NCBI GenBank assembly: GCA_035771165.1 | Contig: JAWNZC010000473.1 | Location: 3,293,001-3,357,000, forward strand | Origin: Paragorgia papillata | Lineage: Eukaryota > Cnidaria > Anthozoa > Scleralcyonacea > Coralliidae | Direction: 5' to 3' | Length of the DNA: 64,000 bases | Part shown: positions 21,937-33,793 of the stretch, in pieces | Position numbering within the stretch: the first letter of the stretch is position 1 | Layout of the letters: every line of letters starts with the position of its first letter | Translations under genes and position numbers: made by a program | The notes under the pieces: generated by a model | Seen by the model: only the letters and a program-made list of their open reading frames with translations | What the model was told of the DNA's origin: nothing | The model's database searches: none

Positions 21937-22170
21937 CTGATTACACCAAGTTTCGTCATGTGATTGATTGCTGAATAAAAATACTCCCTTGGTGGAAGGA
22001 GAGTGTCGTATATAGCTTTTAATGAGTTGTTTTTGTATGTGAAAATAAGCATAAATAAATATTTGAGCGTATTTTATTTATACATATTGGACCTTTTCTT
22101 TTTCGATAAACCTGTTGATATATTAAGCAATTTTTGAATGAGTAAGACGTAAGGAATTATTATTAGTATA

Positions 22171-22335
22171 GGTAATCATATGATAGCGAGTACAATTAAG
22201 GATTTACACTACAAGTGATATTTGAAAATTTTGCCAAAATTGCACGAGCCGTTAGGCGAGTGCAATTTGGCATAATTTTCAAATATCACGAGTAGTGTAA
22301 ATCCTTAATTGTACGAGCAAAATCATATGATTACT
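22171..22335. repeat. perfect-type foldback element
   Basis: GTAATCATATGATAGCGAGT, then TACAATTAAGGATTTACACT, is repeated in inverse to 22335 around a CACGAGCCGTTAGGCGAGTG centre. It is a hairpin of about 165 bp. Confidence 0.85.
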
Positions 22336-22343
22336 CATTTATT

Positions 22344-22651
22344 ATATGCATGACGAAATTACGACACGTACGCTTCGTACTCACTCACGCCTTTAAAAAC
22401 ATCTTGTTTCATTACTTGACAAGAAACATTTTCACCCTGGGTGTTCTCTGTACTCATTTCAAAATATTTACATGGAATTTTTAGTTCATAGTGTACCACA
22501 AGTCGCTGGAAATGTGAAAAGTTTCCATTGCAGAATTGGCCGCCATTTTGAATTTTATTGTCAACATCGTTCCCAGGGCCTTGGGAGCAGTACAATTAAT
22601 GAAAGAATTGTACTCCTCTCAACCAATCAGAATGCAGTAATTTTGTCATGC

Positions 22652-22656
<5 letters not shown>
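22344..22656. mobile_element. MITE with TATGCATGACGAAATTAC ends
   Basis: TATGCATGACGAAATTAC at 22346 and GTAATTTTGTCATGCATA at about 22637-22654 are inverted repeats. The right side carries AATTGTACTCCTCTCAACCA. An (AAT)n microsatellite (about 22655-22694) directly abuts it. Confidence 0.7.
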
Positions 22657-22695
<39 letters not shown>

Positions 22696-22984
22696 TTTTA
22701 ACAGGGAGCCCATGTCACCGAAGTGTACTCTCTTGTAAAATACTCTCTTGGTGAAAGGATCCTTTAGGGACCTTGAATCCAGCAATTTGAACAGAAACAA
22801 AAATGTTCTAAAACGTACAAAATCGCTACAATAACGGTTTTTTATTATATAAAATAGAGTGTTTTATTGATTTTTCCGACACTAATAAAAGTGATAATCT
22901 CACATGTGCGATTATTTATGATAATCGCACATGTGACGATTATCGCTGAATCAGCATTATAGTTTAATGCAGTTTTTGCAAGGC

Positions 22985-23168
22985 AATGGGACAATTTTTT
23001 TATATAATAAACAGAACAATACATGGATGCTTGGAAATATGATTATGAAATTAATTTCTCGTGTTGAACAGGATATGTCACTCGTTCGCTTCGCTCACTC
23101 GTGAGATATCCTGGTCAACACTCGAAATAAATTTCATATTTCCGCACATCCATGTATTATTCTCTATA
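22985..23168. repeat. foldback element centred on TCGCTTCGCTCACTCGTGAG
   Basis: AATACATGGATGCTTGGAAA ... TTGAACAGGATATGTCACTC is answered by GAGATATCCTGGTCAACACT ... CATCCATGTATTATTC. Confidence 0.75.
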
Positions 23169-23820
23169 TATTACATACTGAAACCATAAAAGAGATACGG
23201 ATGGTCAAAATTAAATCGAGATTGAAAGGGATTGCAAATATGACGTCTTCATTTCTGTGGAGCCGGCAGCAATCATGTTTAGACCAATTTGTGTAAAAAC
23301 TTGATCTTACATGTTCAGAAATTTCCATAGTTATTAGCTGACACGTTCAGAATTTTACAATAAGACAATTGGGGCTAAAATGTCCGGCGCCGATTTCAAC
23401 GATCACGTCTTTCAAACATAATAATATACAGGACAAAATTACTTGAATATGATTGGCTAATGAAAAGGGCATTTTTTTGAAATGCAGGGCAAAATTAGTT
23501 GCTTTGTTTCTTGATCAGCAGTACTTGCATGTGATTGGTCGCTTTGTTACTTAGCAACAGTGAATCTCAGAGGACTGACTTTTTTCAACAAATCTGCAAT
23601 TTTTTTTGGTATGAAAATGCTTTTTTGTTTATACTTTGAACTAATTTAAACTATTGAAGGAGTGTAAATTATTAGTGAAAATGAATACACTAGATAATTT
23701 ACGAACTTTTGCATGTGTTCACAAAAAGAAAGCAACAGGCCCGGCACAGCGATAGAGCGAGGAAAATTGGAATGTTGCCGAACGCCGACCACCGACCGTA
23801 ATCATAGTCAATCGAGATAT

Positions 23821-25438
23821 AATAATAATAATAATAATTTACATTTCTAGAGCGCTAATTCCCTATAGTCATTAGCGCTTTACTAAGTGTATAACTTAAG
23901 TTCAAACTACATACATGTGATAAAAATATAGACAGAAACTAAAATAAAATAATAATGCTATCAAAACTATCTATGTTAAAAATGCTTTCCTAAAAAGATG
24001 AGTTTTAAGTTTATTTTTAAAAGTTTCAACTGAAATTCCTGGCACTCTAATATTGTCTGGTAATTTATTCATAGAATTGGTGCGGTTACTGAAAATGCCC
24101 TATACCATATGTTTGTAAATTATACTGTTTAGTTTCTAAATAGTTTTTAGAACCAGACCTTAGATGGCGTTTAGGAACATATGGATGAATAAGATCTTGT
24201 AAATAAGCTGGTGCGGATTTGTTAATACACTTAAATGTCAGCAGTAGAACTTTAAATTCAATGCGGTAGTTCACTGGTAACCAATGTAATTCTTTAAGTA
24301 TTGGAGTAATGTGATCATATTTATGGGAAAGAGTGGTAAGTCTAGCAGCTGAGTTCTGGACACTTTGAAGTTTTTGTATTAAGTGACTAGGTAACCCATA
24401 AAATAGCGCATTGCAGAAATCAAGTTTTGATGTTACGAAAGCGTGTACCAAGACTTCAGCAGACTCCCATGAAATGTATCTTCTAATTTTACTTAAGTTT
24501 CGTAAACCATAGAATGCGGATTTACAAGTGCCGTTTACATGTTGCTCCATAGACATGAACGAATCAAACGTTACTCCAATATTTCTTGCCATTGGTGTCG
24601 GTTGAATAACTTCATCATAGATTAAAACTGAAGTAACAGGTGGTGGTGGGCGGTGACGAGCATTCAAAACCAAAAGCTCTGTCTTGTCTCGATTCATTTT
24701 AAGCATATTGGAAGACAACCGTTGATCGACGTCTCGGATACATGCTTCAATTTTTGAAATTGCTAAATGAGCTTCGTCAGCCATTGAAGATTTAAACGAT
24801 ATGTAAATTTGTGTGTCATCTGCATACAGATGAAAGCTCATACCTTGTTTGTGGATGACATCTGCAAGAGGTGATGTATAGCACAAGAAGAGGATAGGGC
24901 CTAATACTGATCCCTGTGGAATTCCAAAATGCAAATCATGAATTGTAGAGTGGTTACCATTAACACTAACAAATTGTTTCCTATCAGAAAGATAGGAACG
25001 AAACCAATCTAAGGCATCATCTTTCAGGCCAAATCTGTTAGCTAATCTTGATATGAGGATGCGATGGTCAACTGTATCAAATGCGGCAGATAGATCTAGC
25101 AAAAGAAGGATAACAGATTGATTGTTATCTATTGCTAGGAGAACATCATTCTGAACTCGAACGAGAGCTGTTTCCGTGCTGTGATATGCCTTGTATGCTG
25201 ACTGATATATTTCATCAAGATTACTTTGGTGGATATGTTCAATGAATTGACTTGCTACAGTTTTTTCAATGGCTTTAGATACGACTTTCAAATTAGATAT
25301 AGGTCTAAAGTTGGGAAATTCCTCATGGTCAAGTGATGGTTTTTTAAGACAAGGATTCAATACAGCAAGCTTTATACTAGGAGGCATCACATTGTTTGAT
25401 AATGATAGGTTAACAGTCTTAGTAATTATCGGAAGCAT
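23821..25438 (-). mobile_element. 5'-truncated CR1/L2-like LINE
   Basis: The minus-strand retrotransposon fragment ends at its 3' side in an (ATT)n tail (23821-23838), as CR1/L2 elements do. At its 5' side it is truncated at the RT domain. The insertion junctions fall inside an older inverted-repeat arm. The 3' UTR has a conserved-looking hairpin, TAAAGCGCTAATGACTATAG to TTAGCGCTCTA. Confidence 0.85.
23971..25438 (-). pseudogene. non-LTR reverse transcriptase remnant
   Basis: An intact 450-aa frame (25438-24086) carries the RT motifs in order: FPNFRPISNL, QSAYKAYHSTETALV, LLLDLSAAFDTVDH (catalytic D), GIPQGSVLGPILF and YADDTQIY (catalytic DD). A thumb region follows. After YNLQTYG the frame breaks. 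The family's expected C-terminus continues with frameshifts as AFSVTAP then NKLPDNIRVPGISVETFKNK and ends at 23971. The endonuclease domain and ORF1 are missing through 5' truncation. By sequence it belongs to the CR1/L2/jockey-like group. Confidence 0.85.
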
Positions 25439-25719
25439 TATGGTCTGGAAACTCAGCTAAAGTCTTTGGTCTATCTTTTTATTCGCCTTTATGCATTTTG
25501 GTGCACGGTCACTGAACACATTGTATTTTAGTATAATGAACGAATTGTCCAATAGCAACGTTTCAGTTCAATCACTCAAGCGTGCTATTTAAATATTAAT
25601 AAACCTAAAACAAAGGATGTGCACGGTGTAAGGTACGGTTCAACATAAAATCCCAGCTCATTATATAGGCGCTTTGAAGTTTGCCGAGTTTCCAGACCAT
25701 ATCTCGATTGACTATGCCG

Positions 25720-26820
25720 TAATAAGGTACATGTACTTGACATTTCTTGGACATAGGATTAGCATAGCTATATATGAATAATTAAAAAATAAGGTTTAAT
25801 TTCACCCGTGTTTTCAAAATCTTACAAATTCGCGACTCGGGCAATTTTGTAAAATTTTGACGTGCAAAATAGATATGGTAGAGAAAATCATTTTTAGTCC
25901 TGAGATCGAGTAATCTTAACATCGTCCTCTGAAGTGAAAACTCGTTGGCATTTTTTTTTGTTCTAATGAAGAGGAGAAGAGCATGACAGGAGCATTCACT
26001 GAAAATTTCAGGAGAGTCTGGCTACTGGCTAGTTAGGTTTTTTGAGAAATTTGATCTTCTCGGCAACAAATTGAAATAGGGAGCTTAACACAATAGAATT
26101 TTCTTCTACAACAAAGAAAATGGATAATTTTTAGTCCCGGCCAAGAGTAATCCTAACGCCGTCCCCGTTCTGGAAACAACGTTATTCAGATCATTTTCAC
26201 GTCTTCAGGACGACGTTAACTCGAGAAACGGCAAAATTTGATTCGTATGCTATGCGACAAAATTATTTTGCGAACTCTAAAGCTTTTGGATGTCGAAACA
26301 TACTTTAAGTATCCAATACTATGTAAATGATTCGTTATTTCTGCTATATACTGAACTCCTCACTTCTTAAAATCTCATACTGTAAAACTAGTAGCTTTAT
26401 AAGGTTCATACTTTAATAGAATAGTTAAACCTTGGAATTTTTTTCTTAAGAATACACCATCCTATATTTTTTTTCTTCCCTGACTGGATTTAAATCACAC
26501 TTACGTAAAAAGTACGCCGAACTAAGTGACTCGGTTTTTTATCCTGATTTGCCTTGTACATATTCCATTTGCAGAACTTGTTCCTGCCATACTTAACTTT
26601 AATGCTGACGTTTTATATTTAATTCTAGAAGATATATGTATTTACTGTCTCTATCTAGTTAGACATTTTTTCCTTACTATTTTATGGACTCTTGGTGAAC
26701 ACATCGCATGGGACTTGTCTCGCTTGTGTTCGCCAAATTTGGACTTCTTATTTATCATATGTTACCCTTGTATTTTCTCTTTCTTTTTTTTTTTTGTCCA
26801 AATTAAAGTTGAAAGATTAA
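25720..26820. other. intergenic, no gene recognised
   Basis: AT-rich, with a TTTTTCTT-rich stretch. The 129-codon frame at 26526 is low-complexity and hydrophobic without start context, and is judged random. Confidence 0.35.
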
Positions 26821-26822
26821 AC

Positions 26823-27026
26823 GCTTTCAACATTTCATTCAACATCGTTCAACAATCAACATTGTTTAATTCAACCGTGATTCAACATGTTGAAAGCGTT
26901 TGGCCACCCTGTTGAATGATCAGTGAACGTTGTTGAATGGTGTTCGGAATGATGTCGAACGAAATTTGAACATGTTCAACACGCGTTCAACAATGTTAAA
27001 TGAAATGTTGAAAGCGTTTGGCCAGG
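26823..27026. repeat. TTCAACATTTCATTCAACAT repeat element, copy 1
   Basis: Palindromic sequence made of GTTCAACATTGTT-type units, bounded by AAACGCTTTCAACATTTCAT and ATGAAATGTTGAAAGCGTTT. A second copy is at about 40105-40326. Confidence 0.75.
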
Positions 27027-27093
27027 CCTTAATTCTCATGACGTATGCGGATGGTCATTGATCTGATCAGTGGTAATTAAAATACATTGTTCT

Positions 27094-27276
27094 TATAGAC
27101 CACTTTCATAATGCCACCACTTTAATTATTCTTTTATGTGCATCTAAATAAGTCTTTCTGGCCTCGTTATGAGGCAAAAATTATTTTGACTTGCAGACAC
27201 AAGCGAGGCCAGAAAGGCTTATTAAGTGCGCATAAAAGAATATTCAAATTAGTCGCTATTATGAAAGTGGTCTATA
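27094..27276. mobile_element. TA-flanked MITE (Tc1/mariner-like)
   Basis: TATAGACCACTTTCATAATG at the left and TATTATGAAAGTGGTCTATA at the right, with an inner inverted AAGTCTTTCTGGCCTCG. A TA target duplication is inferred. Confidence 0.75.
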
Positions 27277-27907
27277 TGGTTGTCCATTTGCGTACGTCAT
27301 AAGGCATTGGTGCCGAGAGCCCAAATTTCTCCAAAAATGAAATTAGTCATGGCAAACTGGGGAGCCCGCCAATTCCTTTGCAAAATGATGCGCGTGCATA
27401 CCCTGAAATTCGCGCTGAGACTATAAATAGACGTCATTGGCGTTGCTAAGTGATAGGCCGACAAGTTTCAAGAACAGGAAAATGGCGGATTTAAATTTGC
27501 GAGTTCCATTATTTCTTGTACTGTAGTCTACTCTGTACTTACAGTGTCTGAGCTGTGCTTCTGGAAAATCAAGTCTTTTAACGAACAAGTCTGTGAGCTA
27601 CCACGAGTCCACGACACGACTTTTTAGCAAGTATTTTAATAATAATACGAAAATAACAAGCGAAGACTGCGAAGTTTTGTCATGTATGGTATAAAGGCAA
27701 TGATCATAATTTCTCACTCAAATGAAAGCATCCTGAACGAATCAAGGTGTTTATTTTGACGCCACACGGCTACTAGACAGTCGCAGAAAATTTATGAAGA
27801 CGTTATTGGTCATATTTCAATGTTGTTGACTAGTTGTTCTTCAGAACAATATTTTCAAGTTTGTGTGATTTCGACTACTCGACTAGTAAACTATTCTTAG
27901 AATAATG

Positions 27908-27916
27908 TATAAAAGG
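27908..27916 (+). promoter_or_regulatory. TATA box of the JHY-like gene
   Basis: TATAAAAGG lies 30 bases before the first ATG. If used, the 5' UTR would be very short, so it may instead be chance or mark a downstream start. Confidence 0.35.
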
Positions 27917-27937
27917 CGAAGCTAACACTTGTGTGAT

Positions 27938-29161
27938 ATGGCTGAGCTAATGAAAGAGAGTTGGAATGATGAAGAACTCTTAAGAGATTCGTTGGACAGT
28001 GTTGATGAAAGCGTATTAAGTTCCTTGGGGGCTACAGATGAAATGAAACCAGTTGAAACTAGGGAAGAAATGTTGGGGAAATTAGCAGCTGGAAGTCATG
28101 ATGGTCATGCGACGTTGCTAACAGAGCGAATAGAGCCCGCTGAAAGCTCGAGAAAAGGCCAAAATATGACAGACTCAAATAATGAGGTAAAGAAACACAC
28201 TGTATTAAAACAGTCAAAAAGAAATCGTGGCACTGTCTTAAACACGACGGTTCCTACGAAAGGCAGGCCCAAAATGAGCTACAGTGAGATGTACTACAAG
28301 AGTAGACTACAAAGGCAGAAGCGCTCACAGAAGCCTTCGCAAGCCACTGACAAAAATGAATTGAATAGGGGAGATATGTCAGGAATATCATCAAGGGAGG
28401 TTGAAAATCCATTAACGCAATCAGGGCAAGAAACAATTGCTGAACCTGGTCAATTCAAAGAGAATGACTTCATGAATGGAAATGTTTCAGATACATACTT
28501 GCGGTATGGGAATACAATGAATGCTGCTGGTTATACTGATTTACGTGCAAATAGTAAACATGATCAACTCGTGGATAGTGGTGTTAATGACAAACCATTC
28601 AATGAACATGGAAAATTAGAATGGACTAACCATAATTACACAAACATAGCAAGGCAGTCAAGTGATTCCATTATGCCAAATTCAGATGTGATATCAAACA
28701 ATGACTATAATTTGTGTAATCAGGAATTAAATAACTCACATCATAACAGCAGTCTATGTGAGAGGCAAGGTAATGTTGATCCACTGTTATATAACCCACG
28801 AGGTGTTAATTTATCTCAATATTTGCCACCAATCCAGACAATTCCAGTTTATTCAGCTCCTGCTGCTATTCAGACATACTATTCTGGAGATCACCAGTAT
28901 GAAATACCTTACCAACCAATCTCGTTGTGTACCTCAGGGCCTGGGAATACATATTCCAGATACAGTAAACACAATGATTCCATGCCATCAGCTAGTTCAG
29001 CAGCAACTACAAAGTCTGGGGCAGCAAGCTATATTAGTATATATGCTAAACAGCATACTGGTACTTATGAACCATACACTCTGAATGACTATAAAAGACT
29101 AAAGCACACCAAACCTGGTGGCCTTGGACCAAACACAAATTCCGAGGAATACAAACAAAAG
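27938..29161 (+). CDS. JHY: JHY-like exon 1
   Basis: 408 codons from MAELMKESWNDEELLRDSLD to EEYKQK, followed by GTATCA. The frame runs 11 codons into the intron before a stop. Confidence 0.75.
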
Positions 29162-32100
29162 GTATCATTAATTTATTACATGCATGACAAAATTTAATAC
29201 TGTATTCTTAGTGGTTGACAGGAGTGCAATATTTATTATATTAAAATTAATTATAAAATTTAAGCATGAAAGGGTGTGTTTCATGTTTTGACATCCAATC
29301 TCACAGTAATTTACTTGATTCCTAGAAGAATGCTTGCTGATAGATTAAGTATAATAGTGTTGTCCATGTACTGTAATAAATTAAGTATATATGTACAGTT
29401 ATACTGTGTGATTTTACAAGTTACATGTGCATTGCTAAGACCTTGAGATATTAAGATATTAGATTACTATTACATTTATCATATTGTTTTTCAGGTGAAA
29501 CAAAAAATTGTAATAATGTAATTTTTTTTAAACTCACTAGTAACTCATATGTTACTTTTAAATATGAAAATAACAAAAACAAAATCGGAGAAAATGCAGG
29601 ATCAGTAAATTTTCACAATAAATTAGTAATAGAAGCCTTCTCTAAGTTCTCTTACATGATTGCCTGGATCAGTTTCATTGCTGATCAAATGCTCAAGGAA
29701 GAATTTGATCAGCTGAAAAGGAGGCAGAGAGAGGGGGAGAAGCTGTCAGATGTTTGTTTGTTAGAAGTAATACTGGGCATTTCACTTGATTACATAGCAT
29801 GTTCTAAGGATTTTGGGTGAAAGATAATTCGAGTGTAGAATATATACATTTTAAGACCAAACCGGGACCAGTGGCGAAAAATGCAACTACACAGGCCTTC
29901 CGGCAGGAATTGAACCCACGACCTTGCGATTCTAGTGCAATGCTGTGTTTGTTTGCATTAGTCGTCAGAATGCGAATACTCGGATACCGATAGTCTACAC
30001 TTCCGCCTCCGATTCGTTGTCATATTCGAAATCGAATGCGAATAGCGTATTTACTCGATTAAGCGCCGCGGCGCTCTTTAAATTTTTAGTGTTTCGGATG
30101 CGGCGCTTATTTGAGGGCGGCGCTCTTTAAAAATCATATCATTTGTAAACGGTAACAAGAAAATGTTAACAACAAAATAAACACGTTTCAAATGGGAGAG
30201 CAATGAAATATACCCACTTTTAACTGAGAAAACATTGTAATACAGGAGAATAAATTTCCCAGGCTGGTTTAAGAATTAAGATTGAGGTGTACCGCACTTG
30301 TTTTTTAGTTTGGCTCCTCGAACAATTCAGTCTGACGGTGCTTCGATTAAGCGCCGCATTTGTTGTGAATAAGTGCGCCGCTTATTCGAGGGCGGCCCTC
30401 TTTAATATTTTTGCTCTCATATGTGGCTTGGGGCCGGCACTTAATCGAGTAAACACGGTACTGAAACTGTGAAACATGGTGGGTAATATAAACCTCGAAA
30501 ACGTCTTACTTCTGCAAGTATATGATGACATTATAGACGAGGAAGAGCTTCTCGCCCTAGAGCTAAGAAAATTAGAGCGACCAGATCCCATATTCTGATA
30601 TTCGTTCTGCATCATCCCATCTAACTGACTTCCGAAATTCGTTCTACTTCGGAAGTGTTGACTACCGAAATCCCATACGCCGTCGTTAAATGATGTACTG
30701 CGCATGATCAGAACCGTATTCAGTTTTGGTACTCGCATCGGAAGTCGAACTTAACCTCGCTATTGTTGTAGTGTAAACGCCTATTAACGAATCTGAATAC
30801 TCCGTACGAAGTGAATCCGGAAACATTTACGAATTTAGTTAAGACTATGAACTCACTGGAAAAAAAGAGAAGTGCCTGTATAAAAAGACAAGAAAAAAAG
30901 ACTTGCACAAGCACCTGAGCAAAGAAGCTGAAGTTTATTAAAGTGCTTTAATTAATATGACCTTTTTTCTAGGTTAAAAAAGCAATGAGACAAAAGGAAT
31001 ATGCCGCAGTGATCAGGCAAAAGCACAACTTTGATAACAGTGAGTGGAAGAAGAAACCTTCAACTTCTATGCAAGAAAAATCCCCGAAAATACAAGAAGC
31101 TGATGCTAGGAGAAAGAAGGTAAGTTGGATTAACCATCTGTTACAGATTTTCATGTAAAGTTTAAGAGCAATGTTCAATGAGCGTAGCGTAACTTCTTAT
31201 AATGTAGCGTAATGTCTTACCATGTAGCGTAATGTCTCAGTACCATGTTACCATGTAGCGTAATGTCTTACAATGTAGCGCAATGTCTTACAATGTAGCG
31301 TAATGTTTTACAATGTAGCGCAATGTCTTACAATGTAGCGTAATGTTTTACAATGTAGCGTAATGTCTTACAATGTAGCGCAATATCTTACAATGTAGCG
31401 CAATATCTTACAATGTAGCGTGATGTCTTACAATGTAGCGTAATGTCTTACAATGTAGCGTAATGTCTTACAATGTAGCGTAACGTCTTACAATGTAGCG
31501 TAACGTCTTACAATGTCGCGTTAATGTCTTACAATGTAGCGCAATGTCTTTCAATGTAGCGTAATGTCTTATATAACAAATATATAACAAATTCTACTTT
31601 CTCCCCTTTAGAAAGTTTTCTTTTATGCTATTTGATGTAATTCACTCATTTGTTTGAATGGATATTTTGCTGCTATTTGTTCCAATTTGAACTACGGTAC
31701 ACGGAGTACCAAAGAATTATAAAATTGCATACATATAGGGGGCGGGGATCTCCAAGAGACTGAACAAGTATAGACACAATGGTGGAATTTTGAATAAGTA
31801 CCAGTCTCCACTCTAAAACCACTTCTTGAAGTACAATTTCTTGCGATCTGATAGTCACCTCGTGCCAGGTGACTATACAGTATGTAATTATAAGGCTGTA
31901 ATAATCACAAATTATAACCGAAGTCTCTCAAACTATACTGAAGGCTTAATTTGGGGAGAGCTTATTTTCGTAGGAACTTTTGTTTACGGAGGCTTATCTT
32001 CGGATGAACCAGGGGCGGCGCGGAGCGTAAATTATTTGGTATTAGTTGTGGTATATAACGTAGGGGCGCATCAGTACCGCTACAATACTATTAGTCACAT

Positions 32101-33095
32101 CACAGTCTCAGACAGATATAATTCAATGGATGTTTCCGTTAATTTGGTCGTGAAGTCATCGAACCGCGTAAAATGCTTAGCATTTAGATCTTCATCTCGC
32201 TTGATTTTTTCAAAAAATATCTTCTGTAGAATGCTGGAAATTGCATTTCAGAGCCTCTAGATTTCAAAAATTTCTGACCCTGCACGTGTGAATACAGTAG
32301 CTTGCGTGATGCGCCGACAATACATATGATCAGCGCAACGTTTTGCGAACGCAGGCGGCCAAGGTATTAGAATCGCAAAACTAATACCTTGTAGGATACG
32401 TTGTTAGATATACAAATATTCGCATCGTTCTTACCTTTGAAGGAGGACTTATGCCTTTTTTTTGTTAAATATGGATTCAAGAAGGTTTTCCTTTCGTCAG
32501 ATAAGTTCTAGTCACCATATCAAAGCTTCAAAATTGTTATAAATAATTGCTCTTTGTTTCCATATTATCGAAGTGTTGAACTCCAGTGTTGGAGCTTTTC
32601 CTTGTGAAATAGGCGATACAGCCGATACTACATGGATGATTTATATATTGAGATGTTATATATTGTTAATGTAATGAAGTGAAAAGAATTGCAGACTTCT
32701 CGCTGCGAAATAAAAGCAGTTTTAAATCGAAATAGTAAAGCGTCTGACTTTAAAATATAAATATTGTACCACCTGTGGTGAAATTTAACACCGAAAATCC
32801 GCGTTTCTTGTCAAGCCAAGGTATTAGTTTTGAGATTCTAATACCTTGAGGTCTAAGCCTTTCAAACACTTGTCGTTAAAGTCGCTAATTGCGCGCATCA
32901 GCGAGGACGGTACGGTACTGCGGAATTGAAATCAAACAATCAAAAACAAAGATGTTGTTTTCTTTCATCCGTCTCTGTTCTTGGAATAATTATATTATTT
33001 TACAATTCATTTCAATCTGGAGAAAAAAAGGTATTAGACTAATACCTTTAATACCTTAGCGCGCCGCCCCTGGGATGAACTTATTTCCGGGGACT

Positions 33096-33186
<91 letters not shown>

Positions 33187-33793
33187 TTAAATTAACTTTT
33201 TCAATGTTCCCTTGCGATATGATTCCCATGCGGTATGATTCATGATCGACATGGCGATAAAGTTAGTTTTTGGCACTTTTTACCATAATAGTTGATAGAA
33301 CATATAACATTTGTGAAACTTCACACAGTATTGTATTTTTTGTATAATGAAGCCGTCACCCAATGGCAACGATCGGGTTTAATTAGTGTGGTCCTTTATC
33401 ATCACGTGTTGTGGGCTTCGTCGTCACGTGTCCATAGAATTTACTTCCATATGAGAAACCCCTTTTCTTTGAACTTGACATTACTAATATGTTGAAATAC
33501 AATGGAGCTTCAGTTCCAAGTCATGCATAGATGTTCTATTAACTATGTTCTTACTCAAAGTGAAGCCAAAATTTCTTATTACTGGTCTTACTGTTTTACT
33601 TAAGGCATTACAGTACGCCAAAGCAGTACCGAAGCCTACCACAACGAAGACGCACACGTTAAAAGTACAGGCTAAAGTAAACCACGAAGAACCTCACACG
33701 TTGATTGATATTCTACGACAACGACATGAAAAAGAGAGGGAAGCAATTGACGCCGTCAGGAAGGACTTAGAGGCAAAGCTTAAAACGAGATAA
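27938..33793 (+). CDS. JHY: JHY-like (C11orf63 family) protein, 3 exons
   Basis: Exons 27938-29161, 30973-31119 and 33614-33793 join in phase 0 to give 516 aa. The ATG at 27938 (TGATATGG context) is preferred. The long first exon is hydrophilic and largely disordered, with a basic KGRPKMSYSEMYYKSRLQRQ stretch. The conserved part starts near residue 380: YEPYTLNDYKRLKHTKPGGL, then KKAMRQKEYAAVIRQKHN and EADARRKKYAKAVPKPT. It ends in a charged coiled-coil-like DILRQRHEKEREAIDAVRKD. This arrangement (YTLxDYxxLK, GGLGP, then ARRKKxxYAKxxPKP) resembles JHY, a vertebrate protein linked to motile cilia and hydrocephalus. Human JHY is longer. The family call comes from remembered motif style, not an alignment. 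Confidence 0.6.
29764..29942 (-). repeat. truncated SINE copy
   Basis: The same 274-bp unit as the array at 199-1127, from GTAATACTGGGCATTTCACT to the tRNA-like anticodon region, where it is cut at TAGTGCAATGCT. It lies in intron 1 of the JHY-like gene. Confidence 0.85.
30048..30463. mobile_element. MITE with TTTACTCGATTAAGCGCCG ends
   Basis: GTATTTACTCGATTAAGCGC at 30048 and the inverse CACTTAATCGAGTAAACACG at about 30438-30457. Internal GCGCTTATTTGAGGGCGGCG / CGCTTATTCGAGGGCGGCCC blocks are tandem. Confidence 0.65.
30476..30598 (+). CDS. 40-codon acidic frame, possible transposase start
   Basis: MVGNINLENVLLLQVYDDII then DEEELLALELRKLERPDPIF and a stop. The acidic Leu-rich opening followed by a shifted PYSDI...LTDFRNSFYFG reading is reminiscent of the N-terminus of Harbinger-type (HARBI1-like) transposases, but similarity is weak. 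It sits between two repeat blocks in an intron. Confidence 0.25.
   Translation: MVGNINLENVLLLQVYDDIIDEEELLALELRKLERPDPIF
30973..31119 (+). CDS. JHY: JHY-like exon 2
   Basis: After TTTTTTCTAG, 49 codons (VKKAMRQKEYAAVIRQKHNF to EADARRKK) end at a consensus GTAAGT. Confidence 0.75.
31180..31575. repeat. 20-bp minisatellite (GTCTTACAATGTAGCGTAAT)n
   Basis: About 19 copies of a 20-bp unit with mostly T/C and A/G variation at a few positions, directly repeated in intron 2 of the JHY-like gene. It resembles the few degenerate units inside the MITE at 5748-6259 (ATCTCACAGCGTAACGTAAG). Confidence 0.95.
32010..33072. mobile_element. non-autonomous hAT element with perfect 8-bp target duplication
   Basis: Ends CAGGGGCGGCGCGG (32010) and CGCGCCGCCCCTG (to 33072), flanked by GGATGAAC at 32002-32009 and 33073-33080. 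It is 1063 bp. It shares internal blocks with the transposase-bearing remnant at 4276-6792 but lacks transposase, so it is a deletion derivative. One shared block is in the opposite orientation. It is inserted in intron 2 of the JHY-like gene. Confidence 0.95.
33098..33187. repeat. (TA)n microsatellite
   Basis: About 40 TA units. Confidence 0.95.
33614..33793 (+). CDS. JHY: JHY-like exon 3 (terminal)
   Basis: After GGCATTACAG, 59 codons (YAKAVPKPTTTKTHTLKVQA to KDLEAKLKTR) and TAA. The charged heptad-like end suggests a coiled coil. Confidence 0.7.
   Translation, partial: YAKAVPKPTTTKTHTLKVQAKVNHEEPHTLIDILRQRHEKEREAIDAVRKDLEAKLKTR

Larger units (their letters stand above)
23803..25716. mobile_element. 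older terminal-inverted-repeat element split by a LINE
   Basis: CATAGTCAATCGAGATAT (23803-23820), followed after the LINE by ATGGTCTGGAAACTC (25440-25454), together form a 31-bp arm. Its exact inverse lies at 25686-25716. The LINE therefore landed inside the left arm, between GATAT and GGTCT, with about 3 bp (TAT) shared at the junctions. Without the LINE the element would be about 300 bp. Confidence 0.8.

Noticed and set aside
26526..26915. 129-codon hydrophobic frame
   Set aside because: T-rich DNA gives Phe/Leu/Ile runs; it runs into the TTCAACATTTCATT repeat.
31180..31575. CRISPR-like array
   Set aside because: Units are contiguous 20-mers with no unique spacers, in an animal intron.
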